Numbered from the stretch's first letter, positions 9,400-19,039 are shown. The stretch: 64,000 nt of DNA from Qipengyuania spongiae (GCF_026168555.1 NZ_CP092471.1:1932501-1996500); one strand, 5' to 3'. Program-made: numbers and translations. Notes: a model not told the origin generated them from the sequence alone.

Positions 9400-9968
9400 A
9401 GTCGGCGGATCAGCATCTCGGCAACGGCGATCCAGGCGGGATCGCGCACCACGTCCTGCTTCTGGCCGTGGCCCGGCGGCAATATCCCGACGAGGTCGCC
9501 GCGCCGGTCGATCAGCCGGCCGAAGGCGAAGCGTCCGCCTTTTCGCGACACGAGAACGTCGCGGTTGAGCGCGCGGCTTGTATCCTCCACGGCTACTTGG
9601 CGCAGCCAGAGCTGGTCGCCGGGACGGTATTCGCCGTGCGGGTAATCGACCGTCATCACCAGCAGCGCGCCGTCGCCACCGAGATCGGTAGCCAAAATCG
9701 CGTCGCGGGTGTCCGCAAGCGGCTGCGCACCGCCTTGCGCAAGCGTCGCCACGATCTGCGGCTGCGCGGTCTTCTCCGACCGCACCAGCAGCTCGGGATC
9801 GACGTCGAGCGCGGCGGCGATCCGTTCCATCCATCTGAGCGAGAGGTTGCGCATTCCCGTTTCCAGCCGCCCTACCGTCTGCGGCGTGGTTGGGGGATCG
9901 CAAGCCTCGGCCAGGTCGGCGAGTGTCCAGCCTTTCTGCCTGCGAATATCGCGGATGCGGTTGATCAT
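9396..9968 (-). CDS. XRE-family regulator with S24-like C-terminal domain
   Basis: 190 residues. Residues 1-57 form a Cro/CI helix-turn-helix (RRQKGWTLADLAEACDPPTT...VGRLETG). The C-terminal half (GALLVMTVDYPHGEYRPGDQ...) resembles the S24/LexA-like beta fold, but I see no convincing Ser-Lys protease pair, so self-cleavage is unlikely. It is divergent from a DUF6456 gene. Its probable promoter (TTGGAC at 10014-10019; -10 about 9990-9996) overlaps the dyad at 9985-9998, which suggests autorepression. Because the dyad recurs at the GTA-type holin, a role like the GTA repressor RogA of Caulobacter is possible, but that is inference. Confidence 0.8.
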   Translation of the reverse strand: MINRIRDIRRQKGWTLADLAEACDPPTTPQTVGRLETGMRNLSLRWMERIAAALDVDPELLVRSEKTAQPQIVATLAQGGAQPLADTRDAILATDLGGDGALLVMTVDYPHGEYRPGDQLWLRQVAVEDTSRALNRDVLVSRKGGRFAFGRLIDRRGDLVGILPPGHGQKQDVVRDPAWIAVAEMLIRRL

Positions 9969-9984
9969 CTCGGTGCCTGTCGAA

Positions 9985-9998
9985 TAACCATATCGGTT
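9985..9998 (-). promoter_or_regulatory. Operator-like dyad between XRE and DUF6456 genes
   Basis: On the minus strand this reads AACCGATATGGTTA. It is 17-30 bp upstream of the XRE start codon and coincides with that gene's predicted -10. It could also cover the -10 of the divergent DUF6456 gene (TTGATC at 9961, 17-bp spacer). It differs at one base from the site at 4831-4845 upstream of the holin gene. Confidence 0.5.
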
Positions 9999-10059
9999 TT
10001 TTCTTTCCTACAGGTCCAACCATTTTGCAAGCATGGGGAATGCAGCGAAAGGGAATCGG

Positions 10060-10527
10060 ATGAAACGCAGGCTGGTGGAACGTGAATTGACCGGAGAAGG
10101 CCCGCTTCGGGGGTCCGCGGCCAAGCCTCGCAGGCGGAGCGTCACGGTAAATGTCGCCGAGTCGCCGCTCTCCTGGCTCCATGCGCGGGGTCATCTCGAG
10201 GACCGGCTTTTCGATGCGGGCGAGCGCCTTCGCTCTGATTACGAGCGCGCACAGATGGCCCCTTCGATTACCATGCGCTGGGATCCGGTCCGCGCCCGGA
10301 CCACCGGCGACGGTCTGGCGCCATCGGAACGTCAGCTTGCCGCCAAGGCGCGGTTCGACGGCGCGATGGCGGAGGCGGGCCGGGGGCTGGAGGACGTACT
10401 GTGGCGCGTGGTCTGCGCCTGCGAGAGCCTTCCAGACGCCGAAAAGGCGCTTCAATGGCCGGCTCGCAGCGGCAAGCTGGTCCTGCGTCTGGCTCTGGAC
10501 CGTGTGGCGGATTTCTACCGCTTGTGA
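10060..10527 (+). CDS. DUF6456 domain protein (possible GafA/GafZ-like GTA regulator)
   Basis: 155 residues from the ATG at 10060, which has AGGGA 6 nt upstream; an in-frame ATG at 10033 lacks a ribosome binding site. A basic N-terminus precedes the conserved SPLSWLHARGH motif, an RLRSDYERAQM helix, and a C-terminal GLEDVLWRVVCACESL...ALDRVADFY region. I recognise this as the alphaproteobacterial DUF6456 family. I recall that it corresponds to the C-terminal part of GafA, the gene-transfer-agent activator that contacts RNA polymerase. The DNA-binding partner domain is not present here. It is divergent from the XRE regulator over the shared operator. Confidence 0.65.
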   Translation: MKRRLVERELTGEGPLRGSAAKPRRRSVTVNVAESPLSWLHARGHLEDRLFDAGERLRSDYERAQMAPSITMRWDPVRARTTGDGLAPSERQLAAKARFDGAMAEAGRGLEDVLWRVVCACESLPDAEKALQWPARSGKLVLRLALDRVADFYRL

Positions 10528-10597
10528 GGCATTCGTCGGAGCTTTGTGAGCCTGGCGCCGTTGATTGGTCGACCCCCCGAACCGAAGGATCGACACC

Positions 10598-11179
10598 ATG
10601 AAGCTATACTACTCACCCGGCGCCTGCAGCCTCGCGAGCCATATCGCCCTGATCGACGAAGGGATCGAACACGAAACCGTCAAGGTCGATCTTGGCGAGC
10701 ACAAGACGGAGGATGGTGATGATTTCTACAAGATCAGCCCGCGTGGGTACGTGCCGGCGATCGAGACCGAGGAGCTTGGCCTGCTGACCGAGAATCCGGC
10801 GGTCCTCGCCTATATCGCGGAGAAGGGAGATGCCGCGCCGGGCGGCCAGGATCGCTACAAGATGCTCGAATGGATCGGCTTCACCGGCACCGAAGTCCAC
10901 GGCAGCTACGCCCCGCTGTTCGGCGGTGATTCCGATGATCGCAAGGCAAAGGCGAAGGACCAGCTCGTCGAGAAATACCGGCTTGCCGCGGAACTGATGG
11001 ACGGCAGCGAATGGCTGGTCGGCGACAGCCCGACGGTTGCGGACAATTACCTGTTCGTCACTCTGCTTTGGGCCGACAAGTTCGGCATCGAACTGCCTGC
11101 AAAGCTGAAGGAATATCGCCAACGCAACATGGAGCGCGACGCGGTGAAGAAAGCGATGGCCGATGAGGGGCTCAGCTAA
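10598..11179 (+). CDS. Glutathione S-transferase family protein
   Basis: 193 residues from an ATG with GAAGGA 8 nt upstream. The thioredoxin-like N-domain starts MKLYYSPGACSLASHIAL, a beta-class GST signature with the conserved Cys10/Ser11 region, and the GSH-site cis-proline is in RGYVPAIETE. The helical C-domain contains PTVADNYLFVTLLWAD. It likely conjugates or reduces with glutathione in the cytoplasm; the physiological substrate is unknown. Its stop overlaps by 4 nt that of the convergent uracil-DNA-glycosylase-like gene. Confidence 0.9.
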   Translation: MKLYYSPGACSLASHIALIDEGIEHETVKVDLGEHKTEDGDDFYKISPRGYVPAIETEELGLLTENPAVLAYIAEKGDAAPGGQDRYKMLEWIGFTGTEVHGSYAPLFGGDSDDRKAKAKDQLVEKYRLAAELMDGSEWLVGDSPTVADNYLFVTLLWADKFGIELPAKLKEYRQRNMERDAVKKAMADEGLS

Positions 11180-11753
11180 CCCAGCATCCTCGTGACCCGG
11201 TCGCGAAGCACCGGCAAAACCTCCTCCTCGAACCACGGGTTCTGGCGCATCCAGATGGTGCTGCGCCAGGCCGGGTGGGGAAGGGGGAGGTAGTGCGGCA
11301 GAAACTCGCGGAAGGTACGCACGCGATCGGTCATCGAACGCTTGCGCGCCTCCGGCAAATAATGCGCCTGCGCGTAGGTCCCGACCAGCAGCGTGAATTT
11401 GTCCTCGGGCAGGACATCGAGCACACGTTCATGCCATAGCGGCGCGCATTCCCGGCGGGGCGGCTTGTCCCCGCCGCTCGCCTTGCCGGGATAGCAGAAA
11501 CCCATGGGGACGAGCGCCACGCGCGCCGGATCGTACATCGTCTCTCGCGTCAGCCCGGTCCATTCGCGCAGACGGTCGCCGCTCTTGTCGTCCCACGGAA
11601 TGCCGGTCTGGTGGACCTTCGAGCCCGGCGCCTGCCCGATGATCAGCAGCCGTGCGGTGGGCGAGAAGCTCGCCACCGGGCGCACGCCGTGGGGCAGGTG
11701 AGCGGCGCAGGTGCGGCAATCCGCGATCTCGCGAGCAAGCGCCTCGGGCCCCG

Positions 11754-11757
<4 letters not shown>
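11176..11757 (-). CDS. Uracil-DNA glycosylase family protein
   Basis: 193 residues from a GTG that overlaps the TGA of the upstream ABC-F gene (GTGA). IGQAPGSKVHQTGIPWDD is the UDG-superfamily motif A (GQAPG), and HYLPLPHPAWRSTIW supplies the HP motif B used for base flipping. CRTCAAHLP near the N-terminus has a CxxC, but a complete iron-sulfur cysteine set as in family 4 UDG is not obvious. It belongs to the YqeK/DUF4918-like 'uracil-DNA glycosylase family' branch. Activity on uracil is assumed from the fold, not shown. Confidence 0.8.
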
Positions 11758-13565
<1,808 letters not shown>

Positions 13566-13645
13566 GTGCGGGCAGGTAGGCGCTGGCGGGCACGGGAACA
13601 AGCCGGTCCGGCCTGCTTTGAACCGCTGACCAGAGGGAGAACATC

Positions 13646-14371
13646 ATGAACACGCTCGCAGCCGCCCTGCTTTCCGCCACCGCCGTCCTGGCAGTGCCTG
13701 CCACGGCCGCCGAAGTGCAGGTGCAAACGCAAGGCCCGGTGGTCGAACTGTCGGTGTTCGAACAGATCGAGGTCGAACCCGATCTCGCGACAGTGGGCAC
13801 CGGCGTCACCACCAAGGCGCCCACGGCGGTCGAGGCGCTGCGGCGCAATTCCGCGGAGATGGAGCGGCTTGTCCAGATGATCCGCGCGCTCGGTATCGCG
13901 GCCGAGGATATCCAGACCGCGCGGATCAATCTCAACGCGCAGTACGATTATCGCAACAATCAGTCGCCCCGCTTTACCGGCTATCAGGCGAGCAATCAGG
14001 TGACGGTGAAGCTGCGCGAAGTCGAGAGAGTGGGCGAAGTGCTGGACGCCTTCGTTTCCGCCGGCGCGACCAATATCAACGGCCCCTATTTCTCGATCGA
14101 GAACGATGTCGAGGCCAAGGCCACCGCCCGCCGCCGCGCGCTGGAGCGTGGGCAGAAGCAGGCCGAGGACTACGCGCGGATCGCAGGCTATCGCGGGGTC
14201 CGGCTTGTGCAGGTGGCCGAGGCGATCCGCTCGAGCGGAGGCAGCGGCCCCGAAAGCGATGCTATCGTCGTAACTGGCGCACGGGTGCAGAGCGCCCCGC
14301 AGCCGCCGGTCGCACCGGGGGTGGTCAGCACCGGCGTGGCGATCGCGCTGACATACGAAATGACGCGCTGA
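13646..14371 (+). CDS. Periplasmic SIMPL (DUF541) domain protein
   Basis: 241 residues. A signal peptide (residues 1-22, ending ATAAEVQ) comes before a SIMPL domain with LSVFEQIEVEPDLATVGTGV and the typical YDYRNNQSPRFTGYQASNQV segment. The C-terminus carries ALTYEMTR. AGGGAGA lies 6 nt before the ATG. The family resembles YggE, linked to oxidative stress, and the protein is periplasmic or outer-membrane associated; the exact role is unknown. It is divergent from the ABC-F gene and 96 bp upstream of the PepSY-like gene and two-component operon. Confidence 0.85.
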   Translation: MNTLAAALLSATAVLAVPATAAEVQVQTQGPVVELSVFEQIEVEPDLATVGTGVTTKAPTAVEALRRNSAEMERLVQMIRALGIAAEDIQTARINLNAQYDYRNNQSPRFTGYQASNQVTVKLREVERVGEVLDAFVSAGATNINGPYFSIENDVEAKATARRRALERGQKQAEDYARIAGYRGVRLVQVAEAIRSSGGSGPESDAIVVTGARVQSAPQPPVAPGVVSTGVAIALTYEMTR

Positions 14372-14423
14372 AGACTAGAGGATTGCCGACGGGCAGACGG
14401 AGCGTGCGCCTCGATCCGCAGGT

Positions 14424-14457
14424 ATTCACACCTTGTTCAATGCCTTCATCCTAGGCA
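14424..14457 (+). promoter_or_regulatory. Direct-repeat promoter box before the PepSY-like gene
   Basis: Two TTCA repeats start at 14425 and 14436, 11 bp apart, inside TTCACACCTTGTTCAATGC. TAGGCA at 14452-14457 is a likely -10. The layout equals that at 17003-17036: same 11-bp period, same 16 bp from the second repeat to TAG, and shared GTTCAATGC and CAAG. This fits an OmpR/PhoP-type response regulator site, probably for the regulator encoded at 14889. Confidence 0.55.
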
Positions 14458-14467
14458 AGCAGCCATC

Positions 14468-14782
14468 ATGAAACTTCCCGTCGCAACCTTGCTCGCTGGC
14501 GCGCTTGCCGGGCTGATCGCTTTCGGCGCTGTCGAGGCGCCGGCTTCTGCGCAGTCGCGTTCCGATCAGGCCGATGCCCGCAAGGAAATGCGGGCTGGCA
14601 ACATCATGCGTTCGCGCGAGATCGAGGCGCGGATCCTGCCGACCATGCGCGACGCCGAATATCTCGGCTTCGCCTACGATCCCACGGCGATGGCCTATCG
14701 CCTGAAATTCATCCGCGAGGGGCGGGTGGTGTTCATTGACGTCGATGCGCGCACCGGTCGGGTAATCGGACGCAGCAACTGA
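14468..14782 (+). CDS. Small secreted PepSY-like protein
   Basis: 104 residues. A signal peptide of about 29 residues ends APASAQS. The mature part has EARILPTMRDAEYLGFAYDP...YRLKFIREGRVVFIDVDARTGRVIG, ending in the VDARTG motif that closes PepSY domains. PepSY proteins often sense or inhibit at the envelope next to two-component systems. Here it sits 106 bp upstream of the response regulator, probably in the same transcript. Its promoter contains the direct-repeat box at 14424-14457. I see only the C-terminal half of a PepSY fold. Confidence 0.65.
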   Translation: MKLPVATLLAGALAGLIAFGAVEAPASAQSRSDQADARKEMRAGNIMRSREIEARILPTMRDAEYLGFAYDPTAMAYRLKFIREGRVVFIDVDARTGRVIGRSN

Positions 14783-14888
14783 AGGGCCCCCAAACTCCGG
14801 GGGCAGGGAAACCCCGTCCGATTGACGCGTTTGCAACAAGAGACCAGAGCGGTCGCAGGCACGAGAACATGAGGGGACAGCCCGCACC

Positions 14889-15566
14889 ATGCGTATTCTG
14901 ATCGTCGAGGATGAACCGACACTCGGCAAGCAGCTTAAATCGACACTCGAGCAGAACGGCTATGCCGTCGATCTGTCCACCGATGGGGAGGACGGACACT
15001 TTCTCGGCAGCACCGAGGATTACGACGCGGTCATTCTCGACCTCGGCCTGCCGGAAATCGACGGGCTGACCGTGCTCGGCATGTGGCGCAAGGAAGGCCG
15101 GACCTTTCCGGTGCTGGTGCTCACCGCGCGCGACAGCTGGAGCGACAAGGTCGCAGGGCTCGACGCGGGCGCCGACGACTATCTTGCCAAGCCCTTCCAG
15201 ACCGAGGAGCTGATCGCCCGTTTGCGCGCGCTGATTCGCCGCGCCTCGGGCAACACCTCAAGCGAGCTGACCGCCGGCCCCGTGCGGCTCGACACCCGTT
15301 CGGGCCGCGTCACGCTCGAAGGCGAGCCGGTGAAACTGACGGCGCAGGAATACAAGCTGCTGTCCTACCTCATGCATCACAAGGGCAAGGTGGTCAGCCG
15401 CACCGAACTGATCGAGCATATCTACGATCAGGATTTCGACCGCGATTCGAACACGATCGAGGTCTTTGTCACCCGCATCCGCAAGAAGCTGGGTGCGGAT
15501 GTCATCACCACGATACGCGGCCTTGGCTACTCTCTCGACGACCCCGCCGACCAGCCGCGCGCCTGA
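14889..15566 (+). CDS. OmpR/PhoP-family response regulator
   Basis: 225 residues. The receiver domain has the acidic E7/D8 pair, phospho-acceptor D51 (VILDLGLPEIDG) and the switch Lys in YLAKPF. The winged-helix domain starts near residue 128 (ITL-type RSGRVTLEGEPVKLTAQEYKLL) and ends with the wing TIRGLGYSL. It is followed by the histidine kinase and likely regulates envelope genes. The two neighbouring small secreted proteins have matching 11-bp-repeat boxes that fit dimeric OmpR-family binding. Confidence 0.93.
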   Translation: MRILIVEDEPTLGKQLKSTLEQNGYAVDLSTDGEDGHFLGSTEDYDAVILDLGLPEIDGLTVLGMWRKEGRTFPVLVLTARDSWSDKVAGLDAGADDYLAKPFQTEELIARLRALIRRASGNTSSELTAGPVRLDTRSGRVTLEGEPVKLTAQEYKLLSYLMHHKGKVVSRTELIEHIYDQDFDRDSNTIEVFVTRIRKKLGADVITTIRGLGYSLDDPADQPRA

Positions 15567-15597
15567 CCCCGCTGCGCCTTCCGCTCCGGCGGACGCG

Positions 15598-16986
15598 GTG
15601 CGGGGCGTAGGCGCGCCGCCTCCGGCACCGGCCGCGACCCGCAGCCTTGCCGGGCGGATGATGGCGATCGCGGCGGGATGGATCTTTATCCTGCTGCTCG
15701 CCGGGGGCTTCGCGCTCGACCGCACGCTGACCAATCTGGTCGAGGACAATTTCGACGATCAGCTCGAATACATGCTGACCGCTATGATCTCCTCGGCCGA
15801 ACTCGATAATGCGGGCGATGTCTATTTCATTCGCCCGATGGGCGACCAGCGCTTCCTCGAGCCCAATTCCGGTCTGTATTGGCAGATCAGCGGCGAGGGA
15901 CGCGAGGACTATCCTTCACGTAGCCTGTGGGATCGCAGCCTCGAGATCCGCGAATATCGCGATGACGAGGTCCATCTCTACGATTCCCGCCAGATCGCTA
16001 CCGAACCGATGCGCATCGCCGAACGCTCGGTGATGCTTCCGGGCAGCGACACCCGCTGGTGGTTCGCCGTCGCCGCCAGCCGCGAGGAGATGGATTACCA
16101 GATCGCCCGCATCCGCTCGATCTTGATCTGGAGCTTCGCGGTGCTCGGCCTCGGCCTGTTCGGAATGGCGGTGCTTCAGAACTGGGTCGGTCTCGGCCCG
16201 TTGCGCCGGGTGCGCGCTGCGATCCAGAAAATGCGCTCGACCGGCGCCAACCGGATCGAGGAGCCGCTGCCGCTGGAAGTCGAGCCGCTGGTGGAGGAAA
16301 TCAACGCGCTGCTCGCCCATACCACCCGCCAGGCGGAAGAGGCGCGCACCCATGCCGGCAACCTCGCCCATGCGCTCAAGACCCCGCTAACCGTGCTGAC
16401 CAACGCCGCGACCGCCCATGCCGACGATCTGGCGGAAACCACGATCCGCGAAGCGCGCACCATGCAGCGTCATGTCGACCACCATCTTGCCCGCGCCCGC
16501 GCGGTCGGGAGGCGCGCGGTCGGCCATGCGCGCACCTCGGTCTGCGAGAGCGCGGAAGCCGTGCGGCGCGCGGTCGAGCGGCTCTATTCGGAAACCCGCT
16601 TCGACATTGCCGGCAATCGCGGCGCGACGGTCGCGATCGAGCGGCAGGACCTCGACGAAATCCTCGGCAATCTGATCGAGAACGCGGCCAAATATGGCGG
16701 CGGAAGCGTGTTCGTGACCGTCGACGCCGAACCGGGCTGCGAGCAATGCGTCATCTGGGTGGAGGATGACGGGATGGGCATTCCCGAGGAACAGCGCACC
16801 CGCATCTTCGACCGCGGGGCGCGGCTCGACACCGGCAAGCCCGGCACCGGCCTCGGCCTCGCCATCGTGCGCGACGTGGCGGAAATCTACGGTGGATCGG
16901 TCGAACTGACCGAGAGCGAGGATCTGGGCGGGCTGATGTCCGTGCTCAGCCTGCCTCGCGCCGATCAGCCGGCGGCATCGAGGTAA
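15598..16986 (+). CDS. Sensor histidine kinase of the PhoQ type
   Basis: 462 residues if the GTG at 15598 is used; ATG 15658 is an alternative just before the first membrane helix. The open frame extending into the regulator gene is a shadow. The first helix (AAGWIFILLLAGGFAL) and the second (SILIWSFAVLGLGLFG) bracket a periplasmic sensor of about 140 residues. The H box is LAHALKTPLTVL with H258. The ATPase has N (NLIENAAKYGG), G1 (EDDGMGIP) and G2 (GTGLGLAIV) boxes. It is paired with the regulator at 14889. Confidence 0.9.
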   Translation: MRGVGAPPPAPAATRSLAGRMMAIAAGWIFILLLAGGFALDRTLTNLVEDNFDDQLEYMLTAMISSAELDNAGDVYFIRPMGDQRFLEPNSGLYWQISGEGREDYPSRSLWDRSLEIREYRDDEVHLYDSRQIATEPMRIAERSVMLPGSDTRWWFAVAASREEMDYQIARIRSILIWSFAVLGLGLFGMAVLQNWVGLGPLRRVRAAIQKMRSTGANRIEEPLPLEVEPLVEEINALLAHTTRQAEEARTHAGNLAHALKTPLTVLTNAATAHADDLAETTIREARTMQRHVDHHLARARAVGRRAVGHARTSVCESAEAVRRAVERLYSETRFDIAGNRGATVAIERQDLDEILGNLIENAAKYGGGSVFVTVDAEPGCEQCVIWVEDDGMGIPEEQRTRIFDRGARLDTGKPGTGLGLAIVRDVAEIYGGSVELTESEDLGGLMSVLSLPRADQPAASR

Positions 16987-17002
16987 CGAAAGGTAACGCA
17001 AA

Positions 17003-17036
17003 GTTCAGACCCGGTTCAATGCGTCTGCCGTAGACA
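17003..17036 (+). promoter_or_regulatory. Direct-repeat promoter box before the Arg-rich lipoprotein gene
   Basis: GTTCAGACCCGGTTCAATGC has TTCA at 17004 and 17015, again 11 bp apart. TAGACA (17031-17036) starts 16 bp after the second repeat starts, exactly as at 14424-14457. It lies 34-67 bp before the lipoprotein ATG. The outer repeats also happen to spell GTTC-N7-GTTC, but the match to the other box explains them better than LexA. Confidence 0.55.
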
Positions 17037-17069
17037 AGGGCAACAAGACAGAGAGAACCGGAGAACAAG

Positions 17070-17642
17070 ATGCCGCTGCCCTTCCTGCGCACTGCTATCG
17101 TCGCGATAACCGCCATGGGGCTCGGCGCGTGTTCGACCTACGGAAACGACGGCTTCTACGGACCGGGCGTTTCGGTCGGTTACAATGCCGGAAACTATTC
17201 GCCCTATTACGGCTGGTACGATGATTTCTACTATCCGGGAACGGGCGCCTATGTCTGGGACCGGAGCGGCTATCGCCACGCCTGGTCCGATCGCCACCGG
17301 CGTTACTGGACCGCGCGCCGCGCCGGCCACCGGGCATATAGCGATCACTGGAACGACTATCGCTATGAACGCCGAGGCGATTACGTCCGGCGGGATCAGC
17401 GCCGCTATCGCGACCGGCAGGACGCGCGACGTTATCGCGAGCGACGCCGCGAATACCGGGAGGATCGTCGCGAATACCGCGAGCAACGTCGCGAACGGGT
17501 CGAACGGGCTCAGCGGCGCGACCGTCTCGAGCGAGGAGAGCGGCGTGGCCGTATCGAGCGAGGAGAGCGGCGGGCACGGCCCGATCGCTCGCGGGTTCGC
17601 AATCAGCGTTTCCGCACTCCGCGCACCGTTCCGCGCGACTGA
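17070..17642 (+). CDS. Lipoprotein with arginine-rich charged tail
   Basis: 190 residues. A lipobox (MGLGACSTYG) near residue 20 predicts lipidation at the cysteine. A Tyr/Gly-rich region (NYSPYYGWYDDFYYPG...YVWDRSGYRHAW) follows. From about residue 95 the chain is a low-complexity Arg/Glu/Asp/Tyr tail built from RRDYRE- and ERGERR-like units. CGGAGA precedes the ATG. The function is unknown; a highly charged surface lipoprotein regulated by the adjacent two-component system is the inference, supported by its promoter box. An RNA- or LPS-like polyanion partner would be speculation. Confidence 0.7.
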   Translation: MPLPFLRTAIVAITAMGLGACSTYGNDGFYGPGVSVGYNAGNYSPYYGWYDDFYYPGTGAYVWDRSGYRHAWSDRHRRYWTARRAGHRAYSDHWNDYRYERRGDYVRRDQRRYRDRQDARRYRERRREYREDRREYREQRRERVERAQRRDRLERGERRGRIERGERRARPDRSRVRNQRFRTPRTVPRD

Positions 17643-17654
17643 CCAGGTCCGAGG

Positions 17655-17954
17655 CTAGCGTTCCTGTGCGCGTTCGTGGTGGCGGATCACCTCGTCGATG
17701 ATGAAGCGCAGGAATTTCTCGCTGAAAGCCGGATCGAGCTCGGCGTCCTCGGCAAGGCGTCGCAACCGCGCGATCTGTTCGCGTTCGCGGCCCGGATCGG
17801 CCGGGGGCAGGGTCTGACGCGCCTTGTACTCGCCAACCGCCTTGGTGATCCGGAACCGTTCGGCGAGGATATGGACCAGCGCCGCGTCGATGTTGTCGAT
17901 GCTCTTGCGATAGGTCGCCAACGTCTGGTCGGGTTCGGAAGCCTGCTGCGTCAT
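17655..17954 (-). CDS. Chorismate mutase, AroQ class
   Basis: 99 residues, a stand-alone all-helical chorismate mutase. The first helix YRKSIDNIDAALVHILAERF contains the catalytic Arg and the conserved IDxxL pattern. K in ITKAVGEYKA and the R/E residues in DPGREREQIARLR complete the site. The third helix FSEKFLRFIIDEVIRHHER is typical. It converts chorismate to prephenate for Phe/Tyr synthesis in the cytoplasm. It is convergent with the lipoprotein gene and divergent from the polyprenyl synthase gene, with 65 bp between the divergent starts. Confidence 0.9.
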   Translation of the reverse strand: MTQQASEPDQTLATYRKSIDNIDAALVHILAERFRITKAVGEYKARQTLPPADPGREREQIARLRRLAEDAELDPAFSEKFLRFIIDEVIRHHERAQER

Positions 17955-18019
17955 GGACGAAGCCTATCAGCAATTGGACGCTTGCCAAGGTAGGTCGCGC
18001 GGCCCATGTCGGCCCCGCT

Positions 18020-19039
18020 ATGCCAGCCGACGTAATACCGCTTCCGCGCAAGGACAATGCGCCCGCTTCGCTCGAACCCATGCTGGGCCTCACCGCGCAG
18101 GGAATGAATGCGGTGAATTCCGTCATTCTGGCACGGATGCAGAGCGATATACCGCTCATCCCGGCGCTTGCGGGCCACCTCATTTCGGGCGGAGGCAAGC
18201 GGCTGCGGCCGATGCTGACGCTCGCCGGGGCGGAGCTGGTGGGCTATAACGGCACGCGCCATCACAAGCTGGCGACGGCGGTGGAGTTCATCCACACCGC
18301 CACCCTGCTGCATGACGACGTGGTCGACGGCAGCGATCTGCGGCGCGGCAAGGCGGCGGCCAACATCATCTTCGGCAATCCCGCCTCGATCCTGGTCGGC
18401 GATTTCCTGTTCAGTCGCGCCTTCGAGCTGATGGTCGAGGACGGCAGCCTCAAAGTGCTCAAGATCCTTTCGGGCGCAAGCGCGATCATCGCCGAGGGCG
18501 AGGTCGATCAGCTCACCGCCCAGCGCAAGATCGACACGAGCGAGGAGCATTACCTCCAGATCATTCGCGCCAAGACCGCCGCGCTGTTCGCCGCCGCCGC
18601 GCGCGTGGCGGCGGTGGTCGCCGAATGTTCGGACGAGCAGGAGCAGGCGCTCGATGAATACGGCCGCAATCTGGGCGTCGCCTTCCAGCTGGTCGACGAT
18701 GCCATCGATTACGATTCCGATGCTGCCGCCATGGGCAAGGACCGGGGCGACGATTTCCGCGAGGGCAAGATGACTCTGCCGGTGATCCTCGCCTATGCCC
18801 GGGGCAGCGAAGAGGAGCGCGCCTTCTGGAAGGCCGCGATCGCCGGACACCGGACCTCCGATGCCGATCTCGACCACGCGATCGCGCTGATCGGCAGCCA
18901 CAATGCCGTCGCCGACACGCGCGCCCGCGCCCGCCATTTCGCCCAGCGCGCGATCGACGCCCTGTCGATCTTTCCCGACGGGAAAGCACGGCAGGCGATG
19001 GTCCAGGCGGCGGAATTCTCGGTTTCGCGCGGGTATTAA
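18020..19039 (+). CDS. ispB: Long-chain polyprenyl diphosphate synthase (ubiquinone side chain)
   Basis: 339 residues, an all-alpha trans-prenyltransferase. The first Asp-rich motif is LLHDDVVDGSDLRRG and the second is FQLVDDAIDYDSD; GGGKRLRPML is the N-terminal substrate motif. Small residues rather than bulky aromatics precede the first DDxxD, which fits a long product such as octa- to decaprenyl diphosphate. It supplies the quinone tail. Sphingomonads use Q-10, so decaprenyl is likely. The gene stands alone, 43 bp before hrpB. Confidence 0.9.
   Translation: MPADVIPLPRKDNAPASLEPMLGLTAQGMNAVNSVILARMQSDIPLIPALAGHLISGGGKRLRPMLTLAGAELVGYNGTRHHKLATAVEFIHTATLLHDDVVDGSDLRRGKAAANIIFGNPASILVGDFLFSRAFELMVEDGSLKVLKILSGASAIIAEGEVDQLTAQRKIDTSEEHYLQIIRAKTAALFAAAARVAAVVAECSDEQEQALDEYGRNLGVAFQLVDDAIDYDSDAAAMGKDRGDDFREGKMTLPVILAYARGSEEERAFWKAAIAGHRTSDADLDHAIALIGSHNAVADTRARARHFAQRAIDALSIFPDGKARQAMVQAAEFSVSRGY

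Noticed and set aside
14787..14808. GC-rich hairpin (GCCCCC...GGGGGC) after the PepSY-like gene
   Set aside because: No T-run follows and the response regulator probably shares the transcript, so it was not called a terminator.
17003..17017. GTTC-N7-GTTC, which fits the LexA box formula, before the lipoprotein gene
   Set aside because: The same region aligns base for base with the box at 14424, where GTTC-N7-GTTC is not kept. The 11-bp TTCA repeats explain it better as an OmpR-family site.
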